A model generated the notes under the pieces. It was not told where the DNA came from. It made no database searches and saw only the letters and a list, made by a program, of their open reading frames with translations. A program made the position numbers and the translations under genes. Shown here in pieces: positions 34,264-45,486 of a stretch of 64,000 bases of DNA. Source of the DNA: Amborella trichopoda (taxonomy: Eukaryota > Streptophyta > Magnoliopsida > Amborellales > Amborellaceae). Position 1 is the stretch's first letter; every line of letters starts with the position of its first letter. The DNA is taken from the NCBI RefSeq assembly GCF_000471905.2, contig NW_006498435.1, positions 2,455,280-2,519,279 of the forward strand, in the 5' to 3' direction.

Positions 34264-35582
34264 TGTTTGAATGTATTTTTCAACACCTTGGTCCTTGGTA
34301 GGAAGTAGGTCAATAAAGTCTACAAAATAGTGGAAATTCCCGACAGTCTTAGAATGACCCCAGAACTGGTTTGGATCTTCATTAGTACTTCAAAAGGCCA
34401 CCTGCCTGGTTTCATCGCATTCAGACATGTTTAAGGCAGTGAACACAAAGAAACAATTTCAGCAAAATCGGCCTCTAGCACCTTGAAATGGAAACCGTAA
34501 TTAGAACTATATTTTTGGTGTGTCAAACAGTTATGGGACCACCTCCATTAGATACAGAACGGTCGAAAACCCTTATGGGTCAAGTTTTGGCTTAATCGGG
34601 CACTTCACGAAAATGTTATGGGTAAAAGACTAAAAAGAGGTAGGCTGCAAAGACTAAAAAGAGGTAGGCTGCACAATATCCCCGTGCAGCCTCACTGCAC
34701 TAAAACACCATTAAAGGTGGCTATTTTTACAGTCACAGGTAGTCACTTTCGAGGCCTATATCTCACTCATTCCAACTCGGATCGCTCCCAAAATTGGTGA
34801 ACGTGTTTGTCTCATCAAGATGAACAATTCAATATGTGGTACGTCTCATGACGACACCTGAGCAGAGAGAAAAACTATAAAAACGTTGCTGATCCGTGAA
34901 GTTGCAGAAAATGCAGTACCAGCACGCCTAGTTCGAGTAGCCAGATCACGACGCTCGCATACCCGATCAGCACGAAACCAATTGCATTATGTGCATGAGG
35001 TCCGAGGCTATCTCTGGCCCCAACCTCGCATATGAATGGTTTAATTTCACACATGAAGGTGTCAAAGTTGTTGTAAATTCTGACCGCCATATTTCAAGAT
35101 TTCGACCAAAAAGTGAAGATGACAAAATCTTCATCCGGACACGAAATCAAGCTACATTCGTTGCAACATGATCGTGACAATATACTCAGTGTCATTCAAT
35201 GATGATATCACGAATAAACATCAAGGAACCACAATCGATCCAATGTTTTCAAGATTCATCCAAGATTCAAGTCTCTTGATCGTGTCTGAAAAACATGATC
35301 ATGGCTCGAAGTTGGTCTCAAAATGATCGGAATGCCGAGCTTTATATGAAAACAATAATCTTTTGATCAAACAGGCATCAGGACAACATCGGGTCAGCCA
35401 CAGAAGATCACGTAAGTTCTCAAGCAGCAGCAAGGACTGTTTTGAAATTCCACACATTATTAAGTAGGGGCAAAACATTTCTTTTGCACCTATTTTTAAA
35501 ATTTCATTAAATTCAGTAAAATTTTAATTATCTTCAATTTTAGCTAGTATTTGGGCGTACACCCACATTTTAGCCACAATTC

Positions 35583-35590
35583 TATATAAA
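35583..35590 (+). promoter_or_regulatory. TATA box of the E3 5' LTR
   Basis: TATATAAA followed by CATGCAAAGCTAAATT. The equivalent is at 52046-52053; the E5 copy at 61706 is AATATAAA. Confidence 0.7.
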
Positions 35591-35734
35591 CATGCAAAGC
35601 TAAATTATAAGGGCCTTCGATTCATTTTTGGATTGATTGAATAAAAGTTCCATTCCTACTTGAGTTTGTGAGTACGTCTTAGAGAAGGAGAGAAGAGAGA
35701 GATTAAAAGGGCCGATACTTTTCAAGCAGGTAAC

Positions 35735-36335
35735 TTTCTCTCTCATCACCTCTTTCTCTCATTCCTTATTTCTCTCTCCTCTCTATTTCTTTCTCTTTTT
35801 TCTCTCTCCTCCTCCCTTCTTATCTCTATCTCCTTCTCATCTATATCTCTTTCTCTCTCCACTCTTCTCATCTCTATCTCTTTATCTTTGCTCCCCTCTC
35901 TTCTCATCTCTATCTCTTTCTCTCTCCTCCCCTCTCTTCTCATCTCTATCTCTTTCTCTCTCCTCCCCTCTCTTCTCATCTCTATCTCTTTCTCTCTCCT
36001 CCCCTCTCTTCTCATCTCTATCTCTTTCTCTCTCCTCTTCCCTCTCTATATCTATCTCCTTCCCATCTCTAACTCTTTCTCTTTTCTCTCTACTCATCTC
36101 TATCTCTTTCTCTCTCCTCCCCTCTCTCCTCATCTCTATCTCGTTATCTCTCCTCCCTTCTTTCACTCCTCCCCTCTTTCTCTCTCTTATTTCTCTCTCC
36201 TCACTTCTCATCTCTATCTCTTTTTCTCTCCTCCTCTCTCTTCTCATTACTATCTCTTTCTCTCTCCACCCCTTTCTCCTCATCTTTATCCCTTTCTCTC
36301 CTTTCTTCTTATCATTATCTCCATCAGTCCTCTTC
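35735..36335. repeat. CT-rich 36-bp minisatellite in the E3 5' LTR
   Basis: The strand is almost pure pyrimidine. Units of 36 bp (CCTCTCTTCTCATCTCTATC then TCTTTCTCTCTCCTCC) repeat nearly perfectly at 35890-36045 and less regularly outside. Frames on either strand give Leu/Ser/Ile or Arg/Glu repeats and are not genes. Confidence 0.9.
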
Positions 36336-36339
36336 TAAT

Positions 36340-37030
36340 GCAAACGGTAAGGCTTAGTGCCGATTAGTTTTCTCCTTTTATCACAACTGATGAGGCTTAG
36401 AGCCGGTTGGTTTTCTCCTTGCTCTGTCAGTCAGTGAAATCTAGCACCGTTGATTAGTCTTCTCTCTCCTCTTCTGTCAGTCGGTGAGACCTAACGCTGA
36501 CTTGTTTTCTCACTCCTTTTATCTTTCAATCGGTGAGACCTAACATCGACTGGTTTTCTTTCTCTTCTTTTGTTAGTTTGTGAGACTTACTGTTGACTGG
36601 TTTTCTCTCTCCTCTCTTGTCAATCGATGAAGCTTAACACGGACTGATCTTCTCTCTCTTCTTCTCTCTCCTCTTCTATCAGTCGGTGAGACTAAGTACT
36701 GAATGTTTTCTCTCTCCTTCTGTCTGTCAATCGACGAGACTTAACACCAATTAGTTTTCTCTCTCTTCTTCTATCAGTCGATAAAACCTAACATTGACTA
36801 GTCTTCTCTCTCCTCTCCTATCAGTTAGCGAGACCTAGCATTGATTGGTTTTCTCTCTTTTCTTTTGTCAGTTGGTGAGACCTAGCGTCGACTGGTTCTC
36901 TATCTTCCTCTGTCAGTCGGCGAGACCTAACGTCGACTAGTTTTCTCTCTCTTCTCCTGTCAGTCGGTGAATCCTAGTGTTTACTAGATTTTCCTCTCTT
37001 CCTTCTTAACACAGTCGGCAATGCTTAACC
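36340..37030. repeat. Tandem hairpin-type array in the E3 5' LTR
   Basis: Units of about 55-65 bp consist of CAGTCGGTGAGACCTAGCGT followed by CGACTGG and a CT-rich spacer. CAGTCG and CGACTG in a unit are inverted copies about 14 bp apart. I see about 12 degenerate units. Confidence 0.85.
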
Positions 37031-37732
37031 CTGACTGCGCCTTCCTTCCCTCTCTCTCCTTTATTCTCTCCTCTTTCATACTCTTCTCTTCCTTTCTTCT
37101 CCCTCCTTTTTTTCTCTTCTTCTCTTCTTATTCTCTCCTCATAGCCTTCATTCTATGACTCTTTTGTTGGACTAAGAGGGATTGAGATTACCCTCTCATG
37201 GTAGTCCTGTCGTCTAGCCGTAATGCTGTTGTGCCAGGGTTACTTGGCCCGCTTTATTGCCACGACAGATTGACCATCGTGCCTAGCTAGTTGGTATTGG
37301 TAACGACGTCTAGTAGTAATCTTATGGGCCAGTCTTAGTTACCAAGCCCGTTTTACTACCACGTCATGTTAGTTATCCATCAGTCTTGTCACCGCTCTGA
37401 TCCTCTCACTTAGTCGAATTCTTCTCTCCCCCGTCTTTCTTCTCTTCTTTGATTTGGATGCACATGCTTGTGTACGCTCATCAAATAGGAAAAGGGTGAG
37501 GTCTGACCCACCTGTTTTATAACCGTTGCCATATATGTATGTGATTATAGAAAAGCAGAAAACAAGAAGAATACATGCTAAGGGAGGCGATTCTGAACCA
37601 GTTTTATTATTGGGGGGACTTTTTTCATGATCTAAGAGGGCGCCCACGCGAGTCTGTACGAGTAAGTCTCGAGATGTGTGTCACCCGATCCCAAAAGGAT
37701 TCGGAGGGCGAGATCGAGGCACCTAACCAGCT

Positions 37733-37750
37733 TGACGACTCCAGTGGGGA
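37733..37750 (+). promoter_or_regulatory. E3 primer-binding site
   Basis: TGACGACTCCAGTGGGGA, three bases after the LTR end. It is a variant of the TGGCGACTCCACTGGGGA site attributed to tRNA-Arg in Ogre-like elements. Confidence 0.85.
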
Positions 37751-37765
37751 TTTACTACCCCTTAG

Positions 37766-38224
37766 TTGGATCGTTCTTGTTTGACTATTTTCTTATCAGC
37801 TTTCATTATCTTTACATACTTTATTATGACTTGTGGGTTCTGTAACCCATTTATCCGGATTGAGGATTTTCTCATCCCCGTATTCGAGAGTGTCATTAAG
37901 GAACAAGTTCCTTCCACTTTGTTCCCAACCATCCTCTTGAGCAAAGACCCCTTGTCTAGCTCCCAGGCCTTAACCTGGACCAACATGAGGTGGGACCTAA
38001 AAATCCCTCACTCCCCATCTCCTCACTCTGACGGAAACTCCACCAAGGCACCCTGCATCGACAACACTTTTGTTACCCCACACAACATGCACCCAGCCAT
38101 TGGCAAGTCACTTGCCGGTTGTATTTTCGAGGTACACGAGAAGGCTGCCCAATTCCTTTCTGCAAAAGGCAAAAAATTTTCCATTGCTTCTGTGGGTCGC
38201 CATAAGGCTACCCCCCACATCTAG
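37766..38224 (+). CDS. E3 leader reading frame, function unknown
   Basis: 152 codons, beginning 16 bp after the PBS. A hydrophobic start (LTIFLSAFIIFTYFIM) precedes CGFCNPFIRIEDFLIPVFES, then Ser/Pro-rich sequence with APCIDNTFVTPHNMHPAIG. E5 has the same block with few changes (GFCNLFIRIGDFLIPVFESV), and E2 and E4 keep the DF-I core at the same distance from the PBS. The N-terminal hydrophobic stretch may be untranslated: an internal Met just before TCGFCN corresponds to the E5 start. No known domain. It may be the first part of gag or a separate small leader protein. The retained similarity across families suggests past coding. Confidence 0.5.
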   Translation: MDRSCLTIFLSAFIIFTYFIMTCGFCNPFIRIEDFLIPVFESVIKEQVPSTLFPTILLSKDPLSSSQALTWTNMRWDLKIPHSPSPHSDGNSTKAPCIDNTFVTPHNMHPAIGKSLAGCIFEVHEKAAQFLSAKGKKFSIASVGRHKATPHI

Positions 38225-39352
38225 GCACCTCTAGTCTCCATCCCTGGAGGCCCAACACATTGAGGCGGAAACCCCACGATCTCTACTTCTTGCACACATC
38301 ACAAGGCTCGTGGGTCGCCCACTCGAGTCACACCTCGAGGCAACCCTTCTGTTGCCTCGAGACCATGTTCAAGATCAAACCTTCCAAGGCCAGATCTTGT
38401 GCACACCACTCATATGCATCTCACTGCTCGGGGCAACCCCGTTGCTACGCTAACCCGAGCACACAGGAGATGGCCTCCTTGTCCTCCTACTATGCACACA
38501 TAAGCACACCCTGTAAGGGGTAGGCTTACACCTGTTCTCTTACAGACACTTGCTCATAATTCTCGGCCTCCTAAGGCCAGATCACTTGCATGAGCCCGGG
38601 TTGACCCTCAGGTCTACCGTAATCCTTCTTCAAGCGACACACAGGCATCTCCATCTTAGATGTCCCCTCGTCCTCGACTCAGGCCTCCTCATGAGTCAAT
38701 CCTGCTCCTGCCTGTTCCTTCTTCATTGAGCAAGCACCGTCAGCCGTGGTACTGGAAGATTTTTCTCAAGGGTACTATCCTGAACCAGCATCATCACCTT
38801 GGTCGTGTCTCTAGAGCTCATAAGAGAGCTTGGGGCATGGACCTTATGGAAGATCGAGTCCTTCATCCTCCCCAGCCCAAGATGACTCCAGTTCCTGGAC
38901 CTCATCCATTGCCGCACGTGATGGAGACAGCTCTCTCCTATGTAAGAAGAGCTGACCAGCCGCGACTTAGATCGTAGTTATAGTGCGAGGTCCATCAGAA
39001 CCTCAAGACTAAACACGATAGGGGTCTACAAATTTTGACTAGGGAGGTGACCAAAGCAGTCACAACAAACAATTTTGACAACCCTCTTCGCCTGATTCCC
39101 TTCTACCTCCTTCATACGATGAAGCCTGAAGAAGGGCTCCATGAGCCTTGTGCTGTGGTTACTGTTGTAGAAAAATACCCAGCCACTCAGCAGCCACGGT
39201 CTCAAGACCGTCGAGAACCGATCCAAACACAATCAGGTTACAAGAGTCGAGTTTAATCGGGGCATGCTGGCCCCCTGCTGACTGACCTACCACATACAAC
39301 CCGTCTGGTTCGCAACCCCTCTATTGCCACTAACATTGACCTCCAAAGTGAA
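38225..39352 (+). other. E3 leader to gag interval, decayed
   Basis: Short, broken frames rich in Pro, Ser and His (for example 38660-38977) without a recognisable domain. The interval lies where the variable N-terminal gag extension is expected. Confidence 0.5.
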
Positions 39353-40790
39353 ATGGTCAGCGTAATGGTTGGAAGAGAGCCCGACGATACGCAGGAAGAG
39401 CTCATGAACAAGTTCGAGGATATGGTGCGTGCGATGATGGAAAAGATCGATCGTATCGACGATGTACGACAGTCGGCTAACCATGAGGTCAATTCCCATC
39501 ACTCTGATGGTGCACCTCTAAGGCAGGCCCCTCCTTCTACCTCACAAGACAATTTCGTCCCCCATCTCGTCTCTCAAATAGACATTGACGCTATGGTCAC
39601 CCATAGCCTCAAGAACAGACAAATCCCAAGGATACAGGGCACAATGCCCTATCAAAGGCCATACCCCTTGTATATTGATCAGGTCCCGTTTCCCTCAGAT
39701 TATAAGAAAGGTAAGTTTCCTTTATTCAACGGAACCACGTCTCCGAACCAGCATATTGCCCACTTCCAAGCAACATGTTGAGAAACAACGGCTGATGGGA
39801 GACTTCTTCTCCAACAGTTCGTTGAGACCCTCGATGGCCGAACATTTCAATGGTATGCCCGACTCCCTGCAAACTCAGTCCATAAGTGGGAGGAGATGGA
39901 GAAGTTGATCAATCAACACTTTTATGAGGTTGAGAGAGAGGTTCAAACCATCGAACTTCTCACCCTGACTCAAGACCTTGATGAGCCCGTGGATCAGTTC
40001 ATATCAATATGGAGAAACTTAGCTTCCCGCCATCCTAACCCTGTGCTTGAGAAGGACAACTTGCGTTCGGAATATGCGACCCAAAATCTCTCTACATGTC
40101 GAGGCCTCTAATCCAACCTCCATATCAGAGTTGATCTATAAATCAATCCACGTAGATAGTCTATCACGCCATCATGGTGGGACACGACAACCATCTACAA
40201 GTTCAGCAAACAACTAGGGCAATGGTAACTCTCGGAATAACACACAGGGTAGCCAACAGAAAGGGGTAATCAGTGCAGCCGTTATGATCACTGATTCAAA
40301 GAAGGCTCCGTCCCAAACATTTGACCTCTCTGAAGAGGTAAGCACGGCGAAGGTAACACCCCAAGCTGGCAAGCAGCAACAGTCATACAATCAGGTACCT
40401 CCACCAGCCAAATTTGATCGGGGTGATTATATCACCAGGCACAGGAACAAGGTCTACCCCTTCTAGAAGGAATGGGTCCCTGCGCTATTCTGGTTATTAT
40501 TGAAACATAATATGATCTTGCTTTCAGAAACCAAATTCGCTAAGCAACCTGGTCTTGACACTCGGGAGAATTATCCTACAGATGACTGCTGCACATTGAA
40601 GGATATTATCGAGGCCTTGATTCTGAAGGGTCAGATAAAGCTTGAAGACTTAAAGAGAGACTTTAGGGCAGCCGTGGCCTCTCCTGTCGTAACCTTCCAA
40701 GAGGAAGACGAAATGCCCGATGTCCTTTACACCTTCTTCATTATAATGCTTCAGGAAGGCATAATCACACTGATGAAAGCAAGGTAGCCT
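39353..40790 (+). pseudogene. E3 gag, frameshifted
   Basis: The start at 39353 (MVSVMVGREPDDTQEELMNK) gives a 142-codon frame with a coiled-coil-like beginning and RPYPLYIDQVPFPSDYKKGK and PLFNGTTSPNQHIAHFQ, the capsid entry block shared with E2. A frameshift near 39780 leads to FQWYARLPANSVHKWEEM and HFYEVEREVQTIELLTLTQ, VDQFISIWRNL (to 40111). Further on, ENYPTDDCCTLKDIIEAL and LKGQIKLEDLKRDFRAAV (40560-40680) is a remnant zinc-knuckle segment that lacks the regular C-H spacing. Role: particle formation and RNA packaging. Confidence 0.83.
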
Positions 40791-42360
40791 CGTCGCCTTG
40801 CTAAGCGGACTGAATAAGAGGCCATTTTCTACCAGAGTGCACAAGCTTCCTTGATATATTTGCAAAGAAAAAGCGGGAGCGTTAGGAGTTCTACAATCTC
40901 CCTGTAAGTGATCCCCAAGTCATTCCCCTATCTGGGCAAGAAGGTCTCACAGAGCAGGACCTTCTTGTCGATGACTCGGACTCTGTGAAACCCTCGATTA
41001 CCCATCCATGGATAGTCTACCATGGCCAAAGCAGACTCAAGTCCTTAAGGCGAGAAGCAGTATGCCAAGCTAGGGCTATTCACCAGCCCAGCGAGATGAA
41101 TCAATCATCACCTCAAAAAACCAAAAAAAGATGGGCACCAAGGGATACTCGTCGAAGAAACATGACAGCTCAACCCACAGTTGAGTAGGAATTTCTCAGG
41201 TCCTTTTCTCCGCTGTCAACTTTACTGGACTTCATCCCTAGCACGATCCTTCCTCCTTCTTCATCCTGTCAAGAAAACGTCCCCGTTCCATCTCCCACTC
41301 ATCATATGTCTAATGAGGGTGACGACGTTAAAAGCACTTCCCAACGGTCTAAGCCAGGGAAAGACCTAAAAGATCCCCTGCACTCGTCAAACCCTGGTGA
41401 TGACGTAAGAAGCTGCCCAAATCGGTTTGAGGAGGGGAACGATCTTAAAATCCCCCACTTTCTAACCCTTCTCCTCTTTCTTCTCCTACTTTTCATTCTC
41501 CCTCTTCTTTCTCTTCCGCAGGTACAACCTTGATATGCCCGAACTTCGCGGTTCTGAACAGAGAACTTGCAAGAGCCAATATAAGCAGGACGTAACAAAA
41601 ATGATTGAGAAAGACCCTAGCACAGGTAGCAACATTTCTAACAGTTGCTGATGGCCTAGCAGCTAAAGCCAAGGCAAAGCCACCTTCTCCAAAGAAGCAC
41701 AAGAAGTCAAAGCCTAAAAAACCACAGTGGCCCCCTGCGAGAATTGAGGGGCCAAACTTTTTATTCTCAAGAGGCTTGCCATATGGTGCAGGTCTATGAA
41801 GCCCCGAGTCACTGTGAAGCAAGCACTACACACATCTACGTAAGGGTCGTGTGATTCATACGAGGACACTTCACGCCCAACCTTTGTTGAACCCCAAAAC
41901 AAGCTCTTGTAGCCTGATTGGCTTCCCATGTTTGAGGTCGACCCTTCTGTCCCTCGATTTGAGAAAGGTGCAGAAATCATGACATGCTCTGGAACCCTAT
42001 TGGAAGAAGAGATGTCAGGGTCATGGGTCTTTGCGCTTGAGGTTGATGAAAAGACCTCTTAAAATAATGACGAAGAGTTCCAAGAGGCTCTAGAAGAGTG
42101 GGAAGAAGGTGGTCATGCCATTGCTGACGAACTCAAAGAAATAAATCTTGGAGACGAAGCAGATCCCAGACCCATTTTCATTTCAACGAATATTTCTTTA
42201 GAAGAGAAAGAGCATTTCATTACATTCTTGCAAGCGACCGTGACGTCTTTGTTTAGCATTATCATGAGATTCCTTGCTTAAACCCTCAAGTAGCTATTCA
42301 CCATCTCGGCATCGATCTGACTATCAAACCCATCAAATAGAAATCGAGAAGGTTCAAGCC
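40791..42360 (+). pseudogene. E3 linker region, protease core absent
   Basis: The stretch has Lys/Pro-rich frames (41605-41799, PPSPKKHKKSKPKKP) and then the acidic pre-RT linker near 42105-42215 (ADELKEINLGDEADPRP). E2 has the protease between the equivalent parts; here no DGGS block and no ILLxRPW block are readable in any frame I followed. A deletion close to 41.8 kb is the simplest reading. A translated profile search would settle it. Confidence 0.6.
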
Positions 42361-43200
42361 TGATCGGAGATGCAGATAGACGCCGAAGTGACCAAACTCA
42401 AACAAGCAGGCTTTATTCGCGAAGTCAAGCACTCGAAATGGCTAGCAAATGTTGTTCTGATCTAGAAGAAGAATGGTCAAATTAGGGTGTGCATTGACTT
42501 TTGCGATTTGAATATCACCTGTCCCAAGGATGACTTCCCGTTGCCACTCACCTTGATGCCCATCTACTCTACGGCTCACATTCAAATCTTTTCCTTCTTG
42601 GATGGATACTCCGACTATAATCAGAAAAGGATGGCGCCGGAAGATGAAGAGGCTACTACATTCTTAACTCCAAATGGGGTCTTCTGTTACACAATGATGC
42701 CTTTTGGATTAAAGAATACTGACGCCACATATCAGAGAGCAATGACGACCATTTTCAAAGACATGATGCACAAAGAAGTGAAATTCTATGTAGACGATTT
42801 AGTGGTAAAATCTGAAGAGGTGGATGCTCATACGAGAGACATTGAGAAGGTATTCGAACGTTTGCGTCTTCATCAACTTAAAATGAACCCATTGAAATGT
42901 GCTTTCAGTGTGTGGTCCAGAAAATTCTTGGGGTTCATCATCAGACATCGAAGTCTTAAAGTCAAGCTAGCCAAGATCAAAGCAATCCAAGAAATGCCAT
43001 CACCGATGATGCTTCTAGAATTGCGCTCCCTCCTAGGGCAACTGGCATACATTTGCAGGTTCATCTCCAGCCTCTCATGTCACTATAAACCCTTTACACA
43101 CATGCTAAAGAAAGATACCCCATTCATCTGGGATGAAGCATATCAGGCAGCCCTTGACGACATCAAGTATTATTTACTCAATCCTACAGTACTCTAGACA
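42361..43200 (+). pseudogene. E3 reverse transcriptase (longest intact domain in the window)
   Basis: RT copies element RNA into cDNA. LKQAGFIREVKHSKWLANVV starts it, with a stop in place of the usual P before KKNG near 42463. The frame 42487-43197 stays open for 236 codons: MCIDFCDLN, SFLDGYSDYNQKRMAPEDE (palm Asp at about residue 39), MPFGLKNTDATYQRAM, FYVDDLVVKS (YVDD from residue 101), LHQLKMNPLKCAF, KFLGFIIRHRSL and LLGQLAYICRFISSL, then PFIWDEAYQAALDDIK. All RT motifs from palm A through the connection are present and in frame; the N-terminal stop and the downstream TAG at 43196 break the polyprotein. Confidence 0.92.
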
Positions 43201-43510
43201 CCAGTATTGGGAAGACCCCTCATTCTATATATGACTGCTTTAGACGAGTCCTTCAGAGCATTGTTGGCACAAAACAATGAAGAAGGAAAAGAAATCGTAT
43301 TATATTACCTCAGTTGCAAGATGCAAGGGCTCGAGAAGAATTATCCCCTTTTTGAGAAGATGTGTCTAGCCCTGATCTTTGCAGTACAAAACTCTACCAT
43401 TACTTGCTCAGTCATGCCCATGCTTGTTGGGACTCCTGGCTAAGTGGGCACTATTGCTGATGGAGGTCGACATCATGTATGTCCCACAAAAGGCTATCAA
43501 GGGCTAGGCC
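43201..43510 (+). pseudogene. E3 first RNase H
   Basis: RPLILYMTALDESFRALLAQ, then EEGKEIVLYYLSCKMQGLEK and NYPLFEKMCLALIFAVQ: the retroviral-type RNase H strands following RT. The frame breaks near 43440, and the domain end reads out of frame as LMEVDIMYVPQKAIKG. Confidence 0.85.
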
Positions 43511-44125
43511 TTGGCTGACTTTCTCACAGCACACCCTGCACTGGCAGAATCTCCTATATTAAGCGACCTCCCTAATGAAGAAGTATTATGTGATGACTTT
43601 GCTCTTGTGCGGGAACTGTACTTCGACGAAGCATTCCAATCAGATCGAGGAGGCGCCAGAGTAGTATTCCTGAGTTCGAGAGGAGGAATATTGCCACTTT
43701 CTTTCTCTCTTGCTCAAGCCGGAGCTCATAATGAGGCAGACTATCAGGCCTTTATAATGGAGATAGCCTTCGACCTCGACTTGGAGCAACTCAAGATTTA
43801 TAGCGACTCTGAGTTGGTTATCCAATGGCTCAAAGGGATATATGATGTGATAAAAGACACTCTTAAGCCTTATCACCATACTGCAAAATCGTATATGGTT
43901 CAGTTTGAGGACGTATCCCTGAGTCACATCCCCAGAAGGCTAAACTTGCAGGCTGACACACTTGCGAAACTCGGTGCTACAATTCAATTATCCTCATTAG
44001 AGCCCACACTTGTCTGGATGGCAGAATGGAGACACATCGAACTAAGAACTAAGGTCGATGCGAATGACATGAGAAATATCTTCCTCCTTATCCATTTGGA
44101 GCGCTTCTGTCAGCCAAAGAAGTAA
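43511..44125 (+). pseudogene. E3 second (archaeal-type) RNase H, nearly intact
   Basis: 204 open codons. ADFLTAHPALAESP is the tail of the first RNase H. The second domain has ELYFDEAFQSDRGGARVV (catalytic Asp, with G of FDGA replaced by E), AHNEADYQAFIMEIAFDL (Glu), LKIYSDSELVIQWLKG (Asp), LKPYHHTAKSYMVQFEDV and HIPRRLNLQADTLAKLGA (Asp). All four acidic positions of the D-E-D-D set are readable in one frame. It is a fossil part of the polyprotein, since stops lie on both sides. The architecture RT-RNase H-aRNase H-integrase is the Tat signature. Confidence 0.9.
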
Positions 44126-45486
44126 TCAAGACTGAATAAGAAATAGCACAGAGTCAAGAAGTTAAAGGTTGAAACCAAGAACCAGAATTCTTTGAACCAA
44201 TGTGTACAGAAATTGAGCAGGTAGAAGACTGGAGAGGACCCATCACCAGTTTGCTAAAGCATGGTAGGCTCCTAGAAGATCGTACCGAACGCAATAGCAT
44301 ACGGCGAATGTCTACCAAGTATACCCTCCTTGAGGGAGATGCTCTCTCTCTTTAGACGGTCGTTTGACAACATTCTTCTTAGATGCGTCGATATCCAAGA
44401 GGCAAATAAGGTGTTAGAAGAAGTCCACTCAGGCATTTGTCGCTTACACTAGTTTGGTCCTAAGCTCTATGAACAAATACGTAGGTTGGGATACAATTGG
44501 CCTTCCATGATCGTTGATTCCTTAAACTATGCTAAAAAGTGCCAAGTATGTCCGATATACTTAAGCCTGGTTCACCAGCATCGAGAGCCCTTACACCCTA
44601 CAGTTGCATCATGGCCCTTCTCACAATGGGGTATGGACATCATATGGCCTATTGATCCTCCTTCCTCAGCTGGTCATGTTTTTATCTTAGCTGCAACAGA
44701 TTATTTCTCTAAGTGGGCTGAAGCGATCCCCCTTAAGCAGGTTCCTAGGATAGTGTTGGCCTACTTTGTTTGACATCATATCATATACCCCACTTGGGGG
44801 TGCCCGACCAGATTATATCTGACAATGGTCCTCAATTTAGGAGTCATCACATCGATCGCATAGTTAACCAATTCTGTTTCGAATGAAGGTACTCGACTAT
44901 GTACCACCCTCGGGGAATGGATTAGCTAAGGCTTTCAGTAAGACTTTGTGCAACATTTTAAGAAAGTCAATATCAAAAACAAGGAAGAACTGACATGAGA
45001 AGCTTCCTGAAGCACTATGGGCTTATCGTACTACTACACAAAATGCTACTGATTCCACTGCTTATTCTTTGGTTTATGGGGGTGAAGCAGCTTTACCTCT
45101 CGAAATACAAATCCCTTCACTGCGAGTTGCTATCCACCAAGGAATAACCAAAGATAAGAGACCTAACCTCTGGTATCAAGAATTGGATGCACTCGATGGA
45201 AAGAGGTTAGAGGCTCAGCAGAGCCTTGAACTAAACCAAGGGAGAATGAAGAGGGCTTTTGACAAATTTGTCAAAGTCCGCTCATTCACCCGGGTGATCT
45301 AGTCTTAGCTGTCAAAAGGCCTATTGTTATGCACGGTTGGCGTAAAGGGAAGTTTGAGCCTAAGTGGGAAGGTCCCTTTATACTAAAAAAGGTCTCGCCC
45401 AATGGAGCCGATATACTGACACGTCTTGATGGAGACAAGGCGAAGCATCCTATCAATGGACAATACTTAAAGAAGCACTATCCGTA
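44126..45486 (+). pseudogene. E3 integrase, frameshifted
   Basis: The tether reads VEDWRGPITSLLKHGRLLED. The zinc-binding part is broken (EVHSGICR, LYEQIRRLGYNWPSMIVD, CQVC). The catalytic core in 44486-44773 has WPFSQWGMDII (Asp), HVFILAATDYFSKWAEAIPL; the next Asp block (SDNGPQF-like) lies past a stop near 44776 in another frame. The C-terminal part (45069-45302) has VYGGEAALPLEIQIPSLRV and ELDALDGKRLEAQQSLE, and the last frame ends GQYLKKHYP with a stop at 45484-45486. Function was strand transfer into host DNA. At least four breaks. Confidence 0.87.

Larger units (their letters stand above)
34264..37729 (+). repeat. E3 5' LTR (LTR-B), 3466 bp
   Basis: In order: TGTTTGAATGTATTTTTCA start; U3; TATATAAA at 35583; a CT-rich minisatellite (35735-36335); a tandem array of GTCGGTGAGACCTAGCGTCG-like units (36340-37030); a conserved block CTAAGAGGGATTGAGATTA with TTGCCACGACAGA; and the end CACCTAACCA. 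It aligns along its whole length with 50745-54179 and 60478-63566. A 25-bp segment near 34622-34672 is duplicated only here. Confidence 0.9.

Noticed and set aside
34113..34313. Minus-strand 66-codon frame
   Set aside because: It crosses the E3 insertion junction, so it post-dates the insertion and has no family motif.
35746..36367. Frames of 89-159 codons rich in Arg/Glu or Leu/Ser/Ile
   Set aside because: They translate the CT-rich 36-bp minisatellite of the LTR. A repeat protein is not supported, because equivalent LTRs shift frame and length.
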